Source of the DNA: Cupriavidus plantarum
Lineage (GTDB): Bacteria > Pseudomonadota > Gammaproteobacteria > Burkholderiales > Burkholderiaceae
Assembly (NCBI RefSeq): GCF_905397285.1
Contig: NZ_CAJPUX010000004.1
Span: 124,001-188,000 of the forward strand
Direction of reading: 5' to 3'
Length of the DNA stretch: 64,000 bases
Of the stretch, positions 40,650 to 48,917 are shown piece by piece. The translations under genes were made by a program, and so were the position numbers. How positions within the stretch are numbered: position 1 is the stretch's first letter; each line of letters starts with the position of its first letter. The notes under the pieces were generated by a model that saw nothing but the letters and a program-made list of their open reading frames with translations, made no database searches and was not told where the DNA came from.

Positions 40650-41580
40650 GGATCAGTCTCCCGACACCGTGGCATGGGCTCGGCGGCTGCGCATGCGCCA
40701 CCTTGAATCCTTCCTCGTCCTCAACGAGGCGGGCACGCTGACGCTGGCGGCAGAGCGATTACATATGACGCAGTCCGCAGTCTCGCACTGGCTCAGCGAG
40801 ATGGAAGACCTCGTGGGCGCGAAGCTGGTCTTACGCGGCAAGCGCATGACACTGACGGCGGCCGGCGAGGCGGTACGAAAGCTTGCCCTGCGGGTGCTGG
40901 GCGAAGTCAGCCGGACGAGCGACGAACTGGTGTCGCTGGCCAAGGGCGATGTTGCGCGGCTCCATATCGGCAGCGTGACCGCGGGCGTGGCGCATCTGAT
41001 CCCCCGCGCGATCGTCGCGTTTCAGGCGCGGCATGCCGACGTGGCGTTTCAGGTCACGGAGGGGACGTTCAATGTCTTGCTGAGCCGGCTGGAAGAACGC
41101 GAGTACGACCTGATCGTCGGGTCGATCGATGCGCGCGCGTATGGCCCGCACCTCGAACATGAGGTGCTGTTCGCCGACGACATCGCGATCGTCGTCAGTC
41201 CGGACCACCCGCTTGCCCGAGCGGCGGCGGTGTCATGGGCGGACCTGTACCAGTATGCATGGGTGATGCCTCCACGCGAGACACTGATGCGCGTGCGGCT
41301 CGACACCACGCTGCTGGAACGCGGCGGCGCGGGCATCAAGCCGAGCATCGAGACGGGATCGGTCGTCGTCCTAGAGTCCGTCGTGCGCGGCAGCACCTAT
41401 ATCGGCGTCTGCTCCGCGGCGATTGCCCGCCACCTTGCCAGCCTCGGCCTGGTCACCGTATTGCCCATTGCCGACGTCGGCTCGTTTGGACCAGTGGGCG
41501 CGGTGTGGCGCCGGGGTGGGCAGAACGAGACCATGGCAAACTTTTTGGCATTGTTGAGGGCCGAGGCGTCGGCACGGTGA
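40648..41580 (+). CDS. LysR-type transcriptional regulator
   Basis: A 310-residue LysR protein. The HTH lies at about 20-55 (AGTLTLAAERLHMTQSAVSH) and the effector domain at about 90-300. It is divergent from the Bug-ggt operon and likely controls it. No strong ribosome site is seen; the ATG is inside a palindrome. The effector is unknown. Confidence 0.92.
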   Translation: MDQSPDTVAWARRLRMRHLESFLVLNEAGTLTLAAERLHMTQSAVSHWLSEMEDLVGAKLVLRGKRMTLTAAGEAVRKLALRVLGEVSRTSDELVSLAKGDVARLHIGSVTAGVAHLIPRAIVAFQARHADVAFQVTEGTFNVLLSRLEEREYDLIVGSIDARAYGPHLEHEVLFADDIAIVVSPDHPLARAAAVSWADLYQYAWVMPPRETLMRVRLDTTLLERGGAGIKPSIETGSVVVLESVVRGSTYIGVCSAAIARHLASLGLVTVLPIADVGSFGPVGAVWRRGGQNETMANFLALLRAEASAR

Positions 41581-41596
41581 TCCGCCCCGTCATTTA

Positions 41597-41618
41597 TTAT
41601 TGACACATCAGTCCATAA
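41597..41618. promoter_or_regulatory. TetR operator, copy 1 (upstream of tetR)
   Basis: TTATTGA-N8-TCCATAA, ending 17 bp before the TetR start. The reverse complement is TTATGGA-N8-TCAATAA, the same half-sites and spacing as the site upstream of the SDR at 42278-42299, and many spacer bases also match. Two copies of one imperfect dyad before the regulator and the next gene strongly suggest its operator. Confidence 0.85.
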
Positions 41619-41635
41619 CAACTATCTTTCGATCC

Positions 41636-42220
41636 ATGGTGAGACCAAGAGAATTCGATCGGGACGCCGCGCTGGCCAGCGCCATGACGCTCTTCCGTCA
41701 GAAGGGCTTCGCCGCGACGTCCACGGACGACCTGCTGAAGGCCATGGGTATCGGCCGGCAGAGCATGTACAACGCGTTCGGCGACAAATGGCAGCTCTAT
41801 CTGGAGGTCTTGCGAACCTACCAGCAGAACATGCTCGGCGCGCATCTGACGCGGCTCAATGGCAAGGCATCGCCGCTCGAGGGCATTCGCGACCTGCTGA
41901 ACGGGCTGGTACCGGTGGATGACGCGCTGCGCAAGCTAGGCTGTCTCGGCGTAAGCGCGGTGGGGGAGTTCGGTACCAGCGAGGCGGAGCTCGGCAAACT
42001 GGCGCAGACGGTATCGCAGGCGCTGGGCGCGCGCCTTGCCGAACGGATTCGCGAAGGGCAGGCCATGGGCGAGATCGACGCGCGCATCGATGCCGCCGAG
42101 GGGGCGGCATTCGTGCAGACCACGATGACCGGCTTCCAGGTTGCGGCCCGGGCGGGCGCCGGCGTTGCGGATATGCGGCGGCTGGCGGATTTTGTAGTAG
42201 GGAGACTCGCGGCCTCCTGA
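41636..42220 (+). CDS. TetR-family repressor
   Basis: A 194-residue TetR regulator. The N-terminal HTH spans about 8-50 (FAATSTDDLLKAMGIGRQSMYN); the C-terminal ligand domain resembles the TetR_C subgroup with a cysteine in LGCLGVSAVGEF. ATG 41636 (MVRPREFD) is preferred over an upstream codon inside the operator. It is followed by an SDR gene under an identical operator and probably represses both until its ligand, perhaps an SDR substrate, appears. Confidence 0.92.
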   Translation: MVRPREFDRDAALASAMTLFRQKGFAATSTDDLLKAMGIGRQSMYNAFGDKWQLYLEVLRTYQQNMLGAHLTRLNGKASPLEGIRDLLNGLVPVDDALRKLGCLGVSAVGEFGTSEAELGKLAQTVSQALGARLAERIREGQAMGEIDARIDAAEGAAFVQTTMTGFQVAARAGAGVADMRRLADFVVGRLAAS

Positions 42221-42277
42221 AGCTTCTCAAGCGTCGGTGGTTCCCGGTGGGAACGTCGCCGGCATTTTTTTGCCGTG

Positions 42278-42299
42278 TTATGGACTAATCAATCAATAA
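42278..42299. promoter_or_regulatory. TetR operator, copy 2 (upstream of the SDR)
   Basis: TTATGGA-N8-TCAATAA ending 11 bp before the SDR ATG. In reverse complement it matches copy 1 upstream of tetR in both half-sites and spacing. A short T-run (42264-42271) flanked by CGGCA and TGCCG lies just before it and might end the tetR transcript. Confidence 0.85.
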
Positions 42300-42310
42300 C
42301 TGGAAATCCC

Positions 42311-43051
42311 ATGCAACAGACACCTTCCCCCGCGCGCAAGGCCGCGCTCGTCTTCGGCGGCTCGCGCGGCATCGGCGCGGCAACGGTCGAGCGTCTCGGG
42401 AAAGACGGGTTCGCCGTCGCATTCACCTATGTATCGAGCCCGGACAAGGCACAGGCACTGGTCGAGCGCGTCACGGCGGCAGGCGGCGAGGCGTTCGCGA
42501 TTCGCGCCGACAGCGCCGATCCCGCCGCCATCCGCGATGCGGTCGCGCAGGCCGTGGCACGCTTCGGCACGCTGAGCGTAACCGTGATCAACGCGGGCAT
42601 TTTCCGCATGGCGACCGTCGATGCAGTCAGGCTGGAGGACCTGGACGCGATGCTGGCTGTGAACGTACGCGGGGTCTATCTGTCGATTCAGGCCACGGTG
42701 CCGCATCTGCGCGACGGTGCGCGTGTCATCACGATCGGCAGCAACGTGGCGCTGCATACCCGCACACCGGGATCCAGCGTCTATCAGATGACCAAGACGG
42801 CCGTCGCCGGCATGGTCAAAGGCATCGCCCTCGACCTTGCGCCGCGCGGCATCACCGTCAACAACGTGCAGCCCGGCCCCACCGATACCGACATCAACGC
42901 TGGCGCTACGGAGATCCTGGCCGGCATGAGTCCCCTCAAGCGCGTAGCCGAACCGTCGGAGATCGCGGGTCTGGTCTCCTACCTGGCAGGGGATGACGCC
43001 GGGTTCGTGACGGGGGCAAGTCTGACGATCGATGGGGGATGGACGCTGTAA
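42311..43051 (+). CDS. Short-chain dehydrogenase/reductase, TetR-regulated
   Basis: A 246-residue SDR. The cofactor motif is GGSRGIGAATVE near 16-27, NAGIF near 91, catalytic YQMTK near 156 and C-terminal TIDGGWTL. It probably reduces a carbonyl using NADPH (Arg in the first motif). The matched operators and immediate downstream position make it the likely main target of the adjacent TetR protein. Substrate unknown. Confidence 0.92.
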   Translation: MQQTPSPARKAALVFGGSRGIGAATVERLGKDGFAVAFTYVSSPDKAQALVERVTAAGGEAFAIRADSADPAAIRDAVAQAVARFGTLSVTVINAGIFRMATVDAVRLEDLDAMLAVNVRGVYLSIQATVPHLRDGARVITIGSNVALHTRTPGSSVYQMTKTAVAGMVKGIALDLAPRGITVNNVQPGPTDTDINAGATEILAGMSPLKRVAEPSEIAGLVSYLAGDDAGFVTGASLTIDGGWTL

Positions 43052-43102
43052 TTGGTGGCGCTGGTAGCGACGTACGGGGATCGGCCTGCGGGGCAGCATG
43101 GC

Positions 43103-44584
43103 TTACAAGCCTCTCAAGCGCTCCCTTTCGTTGTCCCCGATGAGATCGACGTTGTAGAGGTGTTCGACCAACGCCGAGTATCCGATGCCCGCCTCTTTCG
43201 CCAACTGAGCGATCTTGACTTGATCGACCCCATCGAGACGCTTCGCAAGCGAGGCGTTCGACGCCAGGAACATTGCTGCGAATGCATTGGCGCGTTTCTC
43301 GGTTCTCGCCGGTGCCCAAGGTCCACTGACATGCGAAATCTTCCGGGCATGCGTGCGATCAAAAAGGATATGGCACAACTCGTGCGCCAACGTGAACCGT
43401 CTTCCCGCCGTATTGGCGTTGAAGGCGCTCTTCGTATTGACCATGATCGCCGGCGAAAAGCCACTGCCCGCGACGGCGACGCCCCTGACAGAATCCGTAG
43501 CGAGCTCGACGTCCTCGATCGCAATCCCCAAACAATCGAGAATGTGTTGAATATCGACGAATAGTTGGTTGGCGGGAATACCCAGTTCGTCCCGTACCTC
43601 CTCCGCTAGCCTGTATCCCTCCTCGTAGGGTGGGCACCACAACTCCACTTCCGGGTTTCCTGTGATCTCATGAAGCACGCCTTTCTCAATTCCGCCGCGA
43701 TATCGGTGGAGAAACTGGACAAGGCGATTCACGTCGCATTCTTCGATCGCGACGTTGATGCCACCGAACATCAGCACGGCGGCGTCCAGATGCTCGATCG
43801 CGGGGATGTCATCAACGAGGTTCAGCTCATGCTCCAACGCCATGTCGCGACGGGCATCGGTGAGCATGCTCTGAATGCTTGTCCCCACATGGCGCACCTC
43901 GAGTTCACTGACTGGCGTGCGCCGGAGCTTCAGAAAATCGCTGCGAAGCAACGCGACGCGCGATGTGTCTGCTTCCGATTGCGTGATGGCGGTCGTTGTC
44001 GCCCAATCGAGAAATTGCCATAGGGGCTCTGCAACGGCGCGTACCGGGAGCAACGCATATCCAGGCCGTAGCGCGAGTAGAAATCCGTCCGGTGCAAACG
44101 AAGGCTGCCTGTCGAGCCACGAAATCTCGATGTCGTCCGCCATCCGGCGAAAGTAGACGTCCGGATATAGCGCACTGGCGTCCGCCGCGCGAAGTGAATG
44201 ACGGCGCCACCAATCCTGCGTTCGCTTGTACAGCGCAAGGTGGTGCGGATCGGACGATGCAATGGCGCGCTCCAATGCAACGAACGTCGCGGCTGCGGCC
44301 GGTTCGCCCGACTTGTCACTCCACGCGTAGCCTTGCTCATGCAATAGCCATGTCCATGACTGGATAAGCCATTCCAATATTGGAGACAAATACCAAGACA
44401 GATGGTCTCGCGTCGCATCTCCAAACCGATTTTCTGTCAGGACTTGATGGCCTACGGTAATCCGCAGGTCCGCTGTCGACCAGCCTTCCTCCAGCGGCAG
44501 ACGAGACCGCTCCTCGATGTCACTCGTCCATCGCGCTGCGATTTCGAATCGGTCTGGTGAACCAAAGGTTATGAATTCGTTCAT
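43103..44584 (-). CDS. ImmA/IrrE-like metallopeptidase with long N-terminal extension
   Basis: A 493-residue protein. The C-terminal third holds an IrrE/ImmA-type zinc protease domain: H401-E402 and H405 in TLAHELCHILFDRTHARK, preceded by AIMVNTKSAFNANTAGRR, with KRANAFAAMFLA behind. Residues 1-320 match no family I recognise; they are Trp- and acid-rich (WLIQSWTWLLHEQGYAW). Base composition is visibly lower in G+C than in the flanks, a sign of transfer. The start overlaps the stop of a 148-residue gene by 4 bp. Family members cleave repressors or antitoxins, but no XRE-type partner is nearby. A stress or defence role is inference. Confidence 0.75.
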   Translation of the reverse strand: MNEFITFGSPDRFEIAARWTSDIEERSRLPLEEGWSTADLRITVGHQVLTENRFGDATRDHLSWYLSPILEWLIQSWTWLLHEQGYAWSDKSGEPAAAATFVALERAIASSDPHHLALYKRTQDWWRRHSLRAADASALYPDVYFRRMADDIEISWLDRQPSFAPDGFLLALRPGYALLPVRAVAEPLWQFLDWATTTAITQSEADTSRVALLRSDFLKLRRTPVSELEVRHVGTSIQSMLTDARRDMALEHELNLVDDIPAIEHLDAAVLMFGGINVAIEECDVNRLVQFLHRYRGGIEKGVLHEITGNPEVELWCPPYEEGYRLAEEVRDELGIPANQLFVDIQHILDCLGIAIEDVELATDSVRGVAVAGSGFSPAIMVNTKSAFNANTAGRRFTLAHELCHILFDRTHARKISHVSGPWAPARTEKRANAFAAMFLASNASLAKRLDGVDQVKIAQLAKEAGIGYSALVEHLYNVDLIGDNERERLRGL

Positions 44585-45027
44585 GCGACATCACTGGTCA
44601 AGGCCCAATGGAGATCTCCGGCGCCGGCCGGTCGGTATAGCCGAAGATCGCGCTTGGACACTTTCCCTTCCTCTCGCCACGAGCGCAGAATCTCCGCCGG
44701 CACGCTTTCCCATGGAATCGGGTAGCCATGCCACGTCTCATCACCGCTGAGCTTCGCCTCGAACGCAATGCCATTCGCCGTAGCAAACCGTCTGCGGCCA
44801 TTCTGCCATTCGATGGATGCCTCGAACATGCGATGTGCTGCCGTCATCGTCCAGTCGTGCTGGAAAGGATCGCCCGCGTAGCCCCCTGACTCGACTCGAT
44901 GGGTCCACTCCGGGCAAAGTGTGCCCTTACGCGTCTCGATCGGCCGGTTTTTGTGCTTTTGCGAGCCGCGATATGGAGATGTTCTTGCGCGGCATTCCGC
45001 CGAACCTTTGTCATCAGCTTCGTTCAT
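44581..45027 (-). CDS. Unknown protein, partner of the ImmA/IrrE-like gene
   Basis: A 148-residue protein I do not recognise. It is hydrophilic, with a basic N-terminal part (TSPYRGSQKHKNRPIETRKG), a middle strand-rich region (ASIEWQNGRRRFATANGIAF) and a C-terminal KVSKRDLRLYRP. No signal peptide or membrane helix. One cysteine (LCPEW). The ATG lies 2 bp after a short open frame, and its stop overlaps the protease gene start (ATGA), so it is translated with it. It could be a substrate, regulator or antitoxin-like partner; this is context only. Confidence 0.6.
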   Translation of the reverse strand: MNEADDKGSAECRARTSPYRGSQKHKNRPIETRKGTLCPEWTHRVESGGYAGDPFQHDWTMTAAHRMFEASIEWQNGRRRFATANGIAFEAKLSGDETWHGYPIPWESVPAEILRSWREEGKVSKRDLRLYRPAGAGDLHWALTSDVA

Positions 45028-45029
45028 CG

Positions 45030-45161
45030 TTATTGCAAAGGCAAGACTTCAACCGCACCCGCACGGTGACCGCCCTCTTCGAACGCAATCACATGTGCAA
45101 CCGCAGTCAGTGTATCAGGGGCCACTTGCCGAGCTTCTGGCAATTCTACGATTTGTCCGTG
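45030..45161 (-). other. Possible small ORF or gene remnant, in frame after the gntR stop
   Basis: Reading on in the gntR frame past its TAG gives 43 open codons with protein-like composition (LPEARQVAPDTLTAVAHVI then EEGGHRAGAVEVLPLQ), ended by TAA 2 bp before the 148-residue gene. TTG and GTG codons exist inside, but none has a clear ribosome site. It may be a small coupled gene, the severed end of a gene lost when the insert arrived, or chance. Confidence 0.3.
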
Positions 45162-46046
45162 CTACCGCGCCAGTACGTCCCGGATGCTCGCCAGCGCCGT
45201 CAGCGTATGTTCGAGATGTTCGCGCATGGCTCGTGAAGCGTCTTCGTTGCGGCCATGTTCCAGCAGCGACAGGATGTGCAGGTGCTGCCGTGCGTGCGCG
45301 GCGTAGCGCGTGCGGTTGCGGGTCGAGCGGTAGGAAAGGAGCCGGCGGACGCGGTTGACGCGGCGGATGGCGTCGATGAAGAACGCGTTGCCCGATGCTT
45401 CGACCAGTGCTTCGTGGAACCGGACGCCGCGGTCGTGTAGTTGGTCGGCGGTGTCGGTATCGATGCCACCGTCGAGCAGGTGCTGTTCCGCCGCGCGCAG
45501 GCGTTCGAGGGTGCGGGCGTCCAGCGTATAGCCCGGCTCGAGCAATGCAGCGGGTTCCAGCGCGAGCCGCATGCGGTAGGACTGCAGCAGCGAGTCGGGG
45601 GTCGTCAGCATCGTCGAGAACTGCCACCCGTAGCCCGGTTTGCGCTCGCCCCAGCCTTCCCGCGCAATGCGCGTGAGCATGGTGTTCAGTTGCGCGGCCG
45701 TCAGGCCGTAGCGCGCGCGCAGCGTTTGCTCCGCGACTTCCATCGGCAGGTCGCCGTCGAGCAGATCTTCGGCCAGCTGGAAGTACGCCGCCGTGACCGT
45801 GTCCGGCGTCGCGGCTTCCAGCGTTTCCACCGGCCGCGCGACGAAGAAGCCGCGATGTTTCTCGCGCGTGACGATGCCCTTTTCGTGCAGCAGCGCCAGC
45901 GCCTCGTTGACGGGCGAGCGCGAGACGCGCAGGCGGTCCGCTAGCATCTGCGCCGGCAGGTGTGTGCCCACCGGCAGCTGCTCGGCGTGGATCAGCGCGA
46001 CGATCTGGTTGACGACCTGGAGGGCGATCGACCGGTCTTGAGTCAT
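45162..46046 (-). CDS. GntR-family regulator (FCD/FadR type)
   Basis: A 294-residue regulator. A winged-helix GntR domain (about 8-70, with MLADRLRVSRSPVNEAL) is followed by a longer linker and a C-terminal FCD-type helical domain with metal-site His residues (HDRGVRFHEAL and RQHLHILSLL). Its ATG overlaps the aconitase stop by 4 bp, so it is the second gene of the acn operon. It probably senses a carboxylate and acts at the 24-bp palindrome between acn and the MHS transporter. Confidence 0.9.
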   Translation of the reverse strand: MTQDRSIALQVVNQIVALIHAEQLPVGTHLPAQMLADRLRVSRSPVNEALALLHEKGIVTREKHRGFFVARPVETLEAATPDTVTAAYFQLAEDLLDGDLPMEVAEQTLRARYGLTAAQLNTMLTRIAREGWGERKPGYGWQFSTMLTTPDSLLQSYRMRLALEPAALLEPGYTLDARTLERLRAAEQHLLDGGIDTDTADQLHDRGVRFHEALVEASGNAFFIDAIRRVNRVRRLLSYRSTRNRTRYAAHARQHLHILSLLEHGRNEDASRAMREHLEHTLTALASIRDVLAR

Positions 46047-48733
46047 GAGGCGGGCGGTAACGAGGACGATGACAAGGACGGTGACGGTGACGATGGAGAC
46101 ATTCCCTGTTCCGCGAGCGTCTGTTGCAGGATGGCCGGAATCACGCCGCCGTGCCGCAGCAGGGCGACCTCACGCCGGGTCTCCACCGCGGCGACGGCGT
46201 CGAACGCTTCCACGCGCCCATCCGCTCGTTCGATCCGGACCGGTATGGTACATCGCGGCATGAGTGTGGTCGCATCGGCCTCGATGTGCAAACGGTCGCC
46301 GGGCCGGATGGCCAGCGTGTGGGGATCGACGCCGTCCGGCATCCGCAGCGGCAGGATGCCCATGCCGATGAGGTTGGAACGATGGATCCGCTCGAAGCTC
46401 GTGGCCAGTACCGCGCGAATGCCGAGCAGCCGCTGCCCCTTTGCGGCCCAGTCGCGCGAGGAGCCCGTGCCGTAGCGCGCGCCCGCAATTAGCACGACGG
46501 CCTCGGCAGCCTGCCGGTATCGCTCTGCCGCTTCGAAGATCGGCAGCACCTCGCCGCTGGGTACGTGCAGGGTATGCGCGGTAGGCGCGTCGGGTTGCAG
46601 CAGGTTGACGAGCGTGCGGTTGTAGAACGCCGCGCGCACCATCGCCTCCCAGTTGCCGCGGCGCGAAGCGAACACATTGAGGTCGTCGCGATCGTCGCCG
46701 CGGCTGACGAGGAAGTCGGCGACGAAGCTGTCCCGAGGAATCGCGCTGGCGGGCGAGATATGGTCGGTGGTGACGTCGTCGCCAAGGACCAGCAGGGGCC
46801 AGGCGGTGTACTTGCCCAGTTGCGAGCCCCACTGTGGGTCGGTCGACGCGAACGGCGGCCGGCGCAGCGTCGTGGATGTGTCGCGCCACGGATACCGGGC
46901 GCTGCTCGTGACAGGCAGCTCGGCCCATGCCGGATTGCGCGACGCCTGCGCGAATGCTACGGCGTAGTCGCCAGGCGCCTCGCCGGAGGCGAGCGCGGCG
47001 TCGATGTCCCCGCGCGTCGGCCAGAGGTCGGCGAGATAGACAGGCGTGCCATCGGGGGCGATTTGCACGGGCTCCCTGCTCAGGTCGCGCGCCGCATCGC
47101 CCGCGAGCGCGAAGGCGATAACCAGTGGGGGCGACATGATGAACGCGAGGTCGAGATCTGGATGGATACGGCCCGGGAAATTGCGGTTGCCGGACAGCAT
47201 CGCCACAGGACGTGCGGATTGCCGCGCGATGGCATCGCGCATTGGCTGCGTCAGCGGGCCCGAGTTGCCGATGCAGGTGGTGCAGCCGAAGCCAACGATA
47301 TCGAATCCCACCGCCGACAGGTCTTCCAGCAGTCCGCTGCGTTCGAGATATCGCGCGGCCGCCGGCGAGCCCGGGGCCAGCGACGTCTTGATCCACGGTG
47401 CGACCGTCAGCCCGCGGGCGCGGGCCTTGCGGGCGACGATGCCCGCAGACATCAGCAGCGCGGGGTCGGACGTGTTGGTGCAACTCGTGATGGCCGCAAT
47501 GGCTACGGGATACGTGGGCATCGATCCGTTGCGCGCCGCCCCATCGATCGGAAATGCCGCAAGGGCGCGCGCGGTGTCCTTATAGGGCAGCAGATCCTGC
47601 GGCCGCCGCGGACCGGCGACATGCATGCCAACCGTGGACAGGTCGATCTCGATCGTCCGCGTGTAGCGGGGCGTAGCCTCGGGATCGAACCACAGCCCAG
47701 CGCGCATCGCGTACTCGCGCACGAGCGCGATATGCCCCGCCTCGCGCCCCGTCGTCCGCAGATAGTCGAGCGTCCGCGCATCCACCGGAAAGAAGCCCGT
47801 GGTCGCGCCATACTCTGGCGCCATATTGGCCACCACCGCGCGATCCCCAGCGCTCAATGCCGACACACCCGGCCCAAAGAACTCGACGAACTCGCCCGAC
47901 ACGCCGATGGCCCGCAGACGCTGGGTGACGGTGAGCGCGAGATCGGTGGCGAGCGTACCCGCCGGCAACGTATGCGTCAGGCGCACACCAATGACATCGG
48001 GAATCCGCTGCATCACCGGCATCCCGAACATCACGGTCTGCGCCTCGAGCCCACCCACGCCCCAGCCCAGCACGCCGATGCCATTGATCATCGGCGTATG
48101 ACTGTCGGTGCCGATGAGCGTATCGGGCACCGCCCACATCTCGCCATCGCGTTCGACGGTGGTGACCACCGTGGCCAGCTGCTCGAGGTTGATCGTATGC
48201 ATGATGCCCGTGCCGGGCGGATGGATCCGCACGCCCCGCAATGCGCGCGACGCCCAACGCAGGAAACCGTAACGCTCGGCATTGCGCTGGCATTCGATAC
48301 GCAGGTTCTCGGCCGCCGCATCGCCGCGCGCGAACGCTTCGACGGCGAGCGAATGGTCGACCGATGCATCGACGGGCAACGTCGGGCTCAGCGCGGCCGG
48401 ATCGGCGCCCGCCTCCGCCAGCGCGTCGCGCATGGCGGCGATATCGACGAGCGCAGGGGTGCTCGTCGTGTCGTGCATCAACACGCGTGCGGGCTGGAAC
48501 TCGATCTCCGCTTCGCTGGTACCCGACTCCAGCCAGGCAACGATGGCCGCGATGGCGTGCTGGCGTTCATCGCCCTCCATGTTGCGCGCGACATTCTCGG
48601 CGAGCAGCCGCAGCACCACGGGCAATCGCGGGAGCGACGGGCCGATCCACGCGCGCAGATCGATGTGGCGATACGCGCGATCGCCTACGGTAAAGGTGGC
48701 GGGCGGCGGGCGGAACAGGGGGTGGGGGTTCAT
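46043..48733 (-). CDS. acnA: Aconitate hydratase family (AcnA-like)
   Basis: An 896-residue aconitase. The 4Fe-4S ligands are in AITSCTNTSDP and VGFGCTTCIGNSGP; other catalytic segments are GIMHTINLEQ, GTDSHTPMINGIG and the C-terminal swivel motif IAGARYGTGSSRDWAAKG. MNPHPLFR at 48733 gives the best start; in-frame ATGs at 48748 and 48802 lie in the operator region. The C-terminal Ser-rich tail (EQGMSPSSPSPS) is odd. Its placement with GntR, an MHS transporter and an amidohydrolase, rather than in a TCA cluster, suggests a specialised aconitase for an imported tricarboxylate. Confidence 0.9.
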   Translation of the reverse strand: MNPHPLFRPPPATFTVGDRAYRHIDLRAWIGPSLPRLPVVLRLLAENVARNMEGDERQHAIAAIVAWLESGTSEAEIEFQPARVLMHDTTSTPALVDIAAMRDALAEAGADPAALSPTLPVDASVDHSLAVEAFARGDAAAENLRIECQRNAERYGFLRWASRALRGVRIHPPGTGIMHTINLEQLATVVTTVERDGEMWAVPDTLIGTDSHTPMINGIGVLGWGVGGLEAQTVMFGMPVMQRIPDVIGVRLTHTLPAGTLATDLALTVTQRLRAIGVSGEFVEFFGPGVSALSAGDRAVVANMAPEYGATTGFFPVDARTLDYLRTTGREAGHIALVREYAMRAGLWFDPEATPRYTRTIEIDLSTVGMHVAGPRRPQDLLPYKDTARALAAFPIDGAARNGSMPTYPVAIAAITSCTNTSDPALLMSAGIVARKARARGLTVAPWIKTSLAPGSPAAARYLERSGLLEDLSAVGFDIVGFGCTTCIGNSGPLTQPMRDAIARQSARPVAMLSGNRNFPGRIHPDLDLAFIMSPPLVIAFALAGDAARDLSREPVQIAPDGTPVYLADLWPTRGDIDAALASGEAPGDYAVAFAQASRNPAWAELPVTSSARYPWRDTSTTLRRPPFASTDPQWGSQLGKYTAWPLLVLGDDVTTDHISPASAIPRDSFVADFLVSRGDDRDDLNVFASRRGNWEAMVRAAFYNRTLVNLLQPDAPTAHTLHVPSGEVLPIFEAAERYRQAAEAVVLIAGARYGTGSSRDWAAKGQRLLGIRAVLATSFERIHRSNLIGMGILPLRMPDGVDPHTLAIRPGDRLHIEADATTLMPRCTIPVRIERADGRVEAFDAVAAVETRREVALLRHGGVIPAILQQTLAEQGMSPSSPSPSLSSSSLPPAS

Positions 48734-48775
48734 GCCGCCACTTTGCATAAGTTCGCGTATAAATGCAAACAAGCC

Positions 48776-48799
48776 CGTATCAGGGAAGACCCTGATACG
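48776..48799. promoter_or_regulatory. 24-bp palindrome, probable GntR operator
   Basis: Perfect arms CGTATCAGGG (48776-48785) and CCCTGATACG (48790-48799) with a 4-bp spacer, in the divergent gap between the acn-gntR operon and the MHS transporter. It sits 43 bp before the aconitase start and 119 bp before the transporter start. GntR/FadR regulators bind dyads of this kind, so the co-encoded GntR is the likely ligand. Confidence 0.75.
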
Positions 48800-48917
48800 C
48801 ATGCGCTCTCGTCATGCATGCATGCGCAGCAATCGTTTGTCGCGTCATACGCCCGCCCCTAACATCGGTCAGAGCCTAGAAGGACCGACTACAGACCGAC
48901 CAAGGGAGAGTGACCCC

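Noticed and set aside
46565..48862. A 765-codon open frame antisense to the aconitase
   Set aside because: Arg/Gln-rich composition without recognisable motifs, and the opposite strand encodes an intact aconitase.
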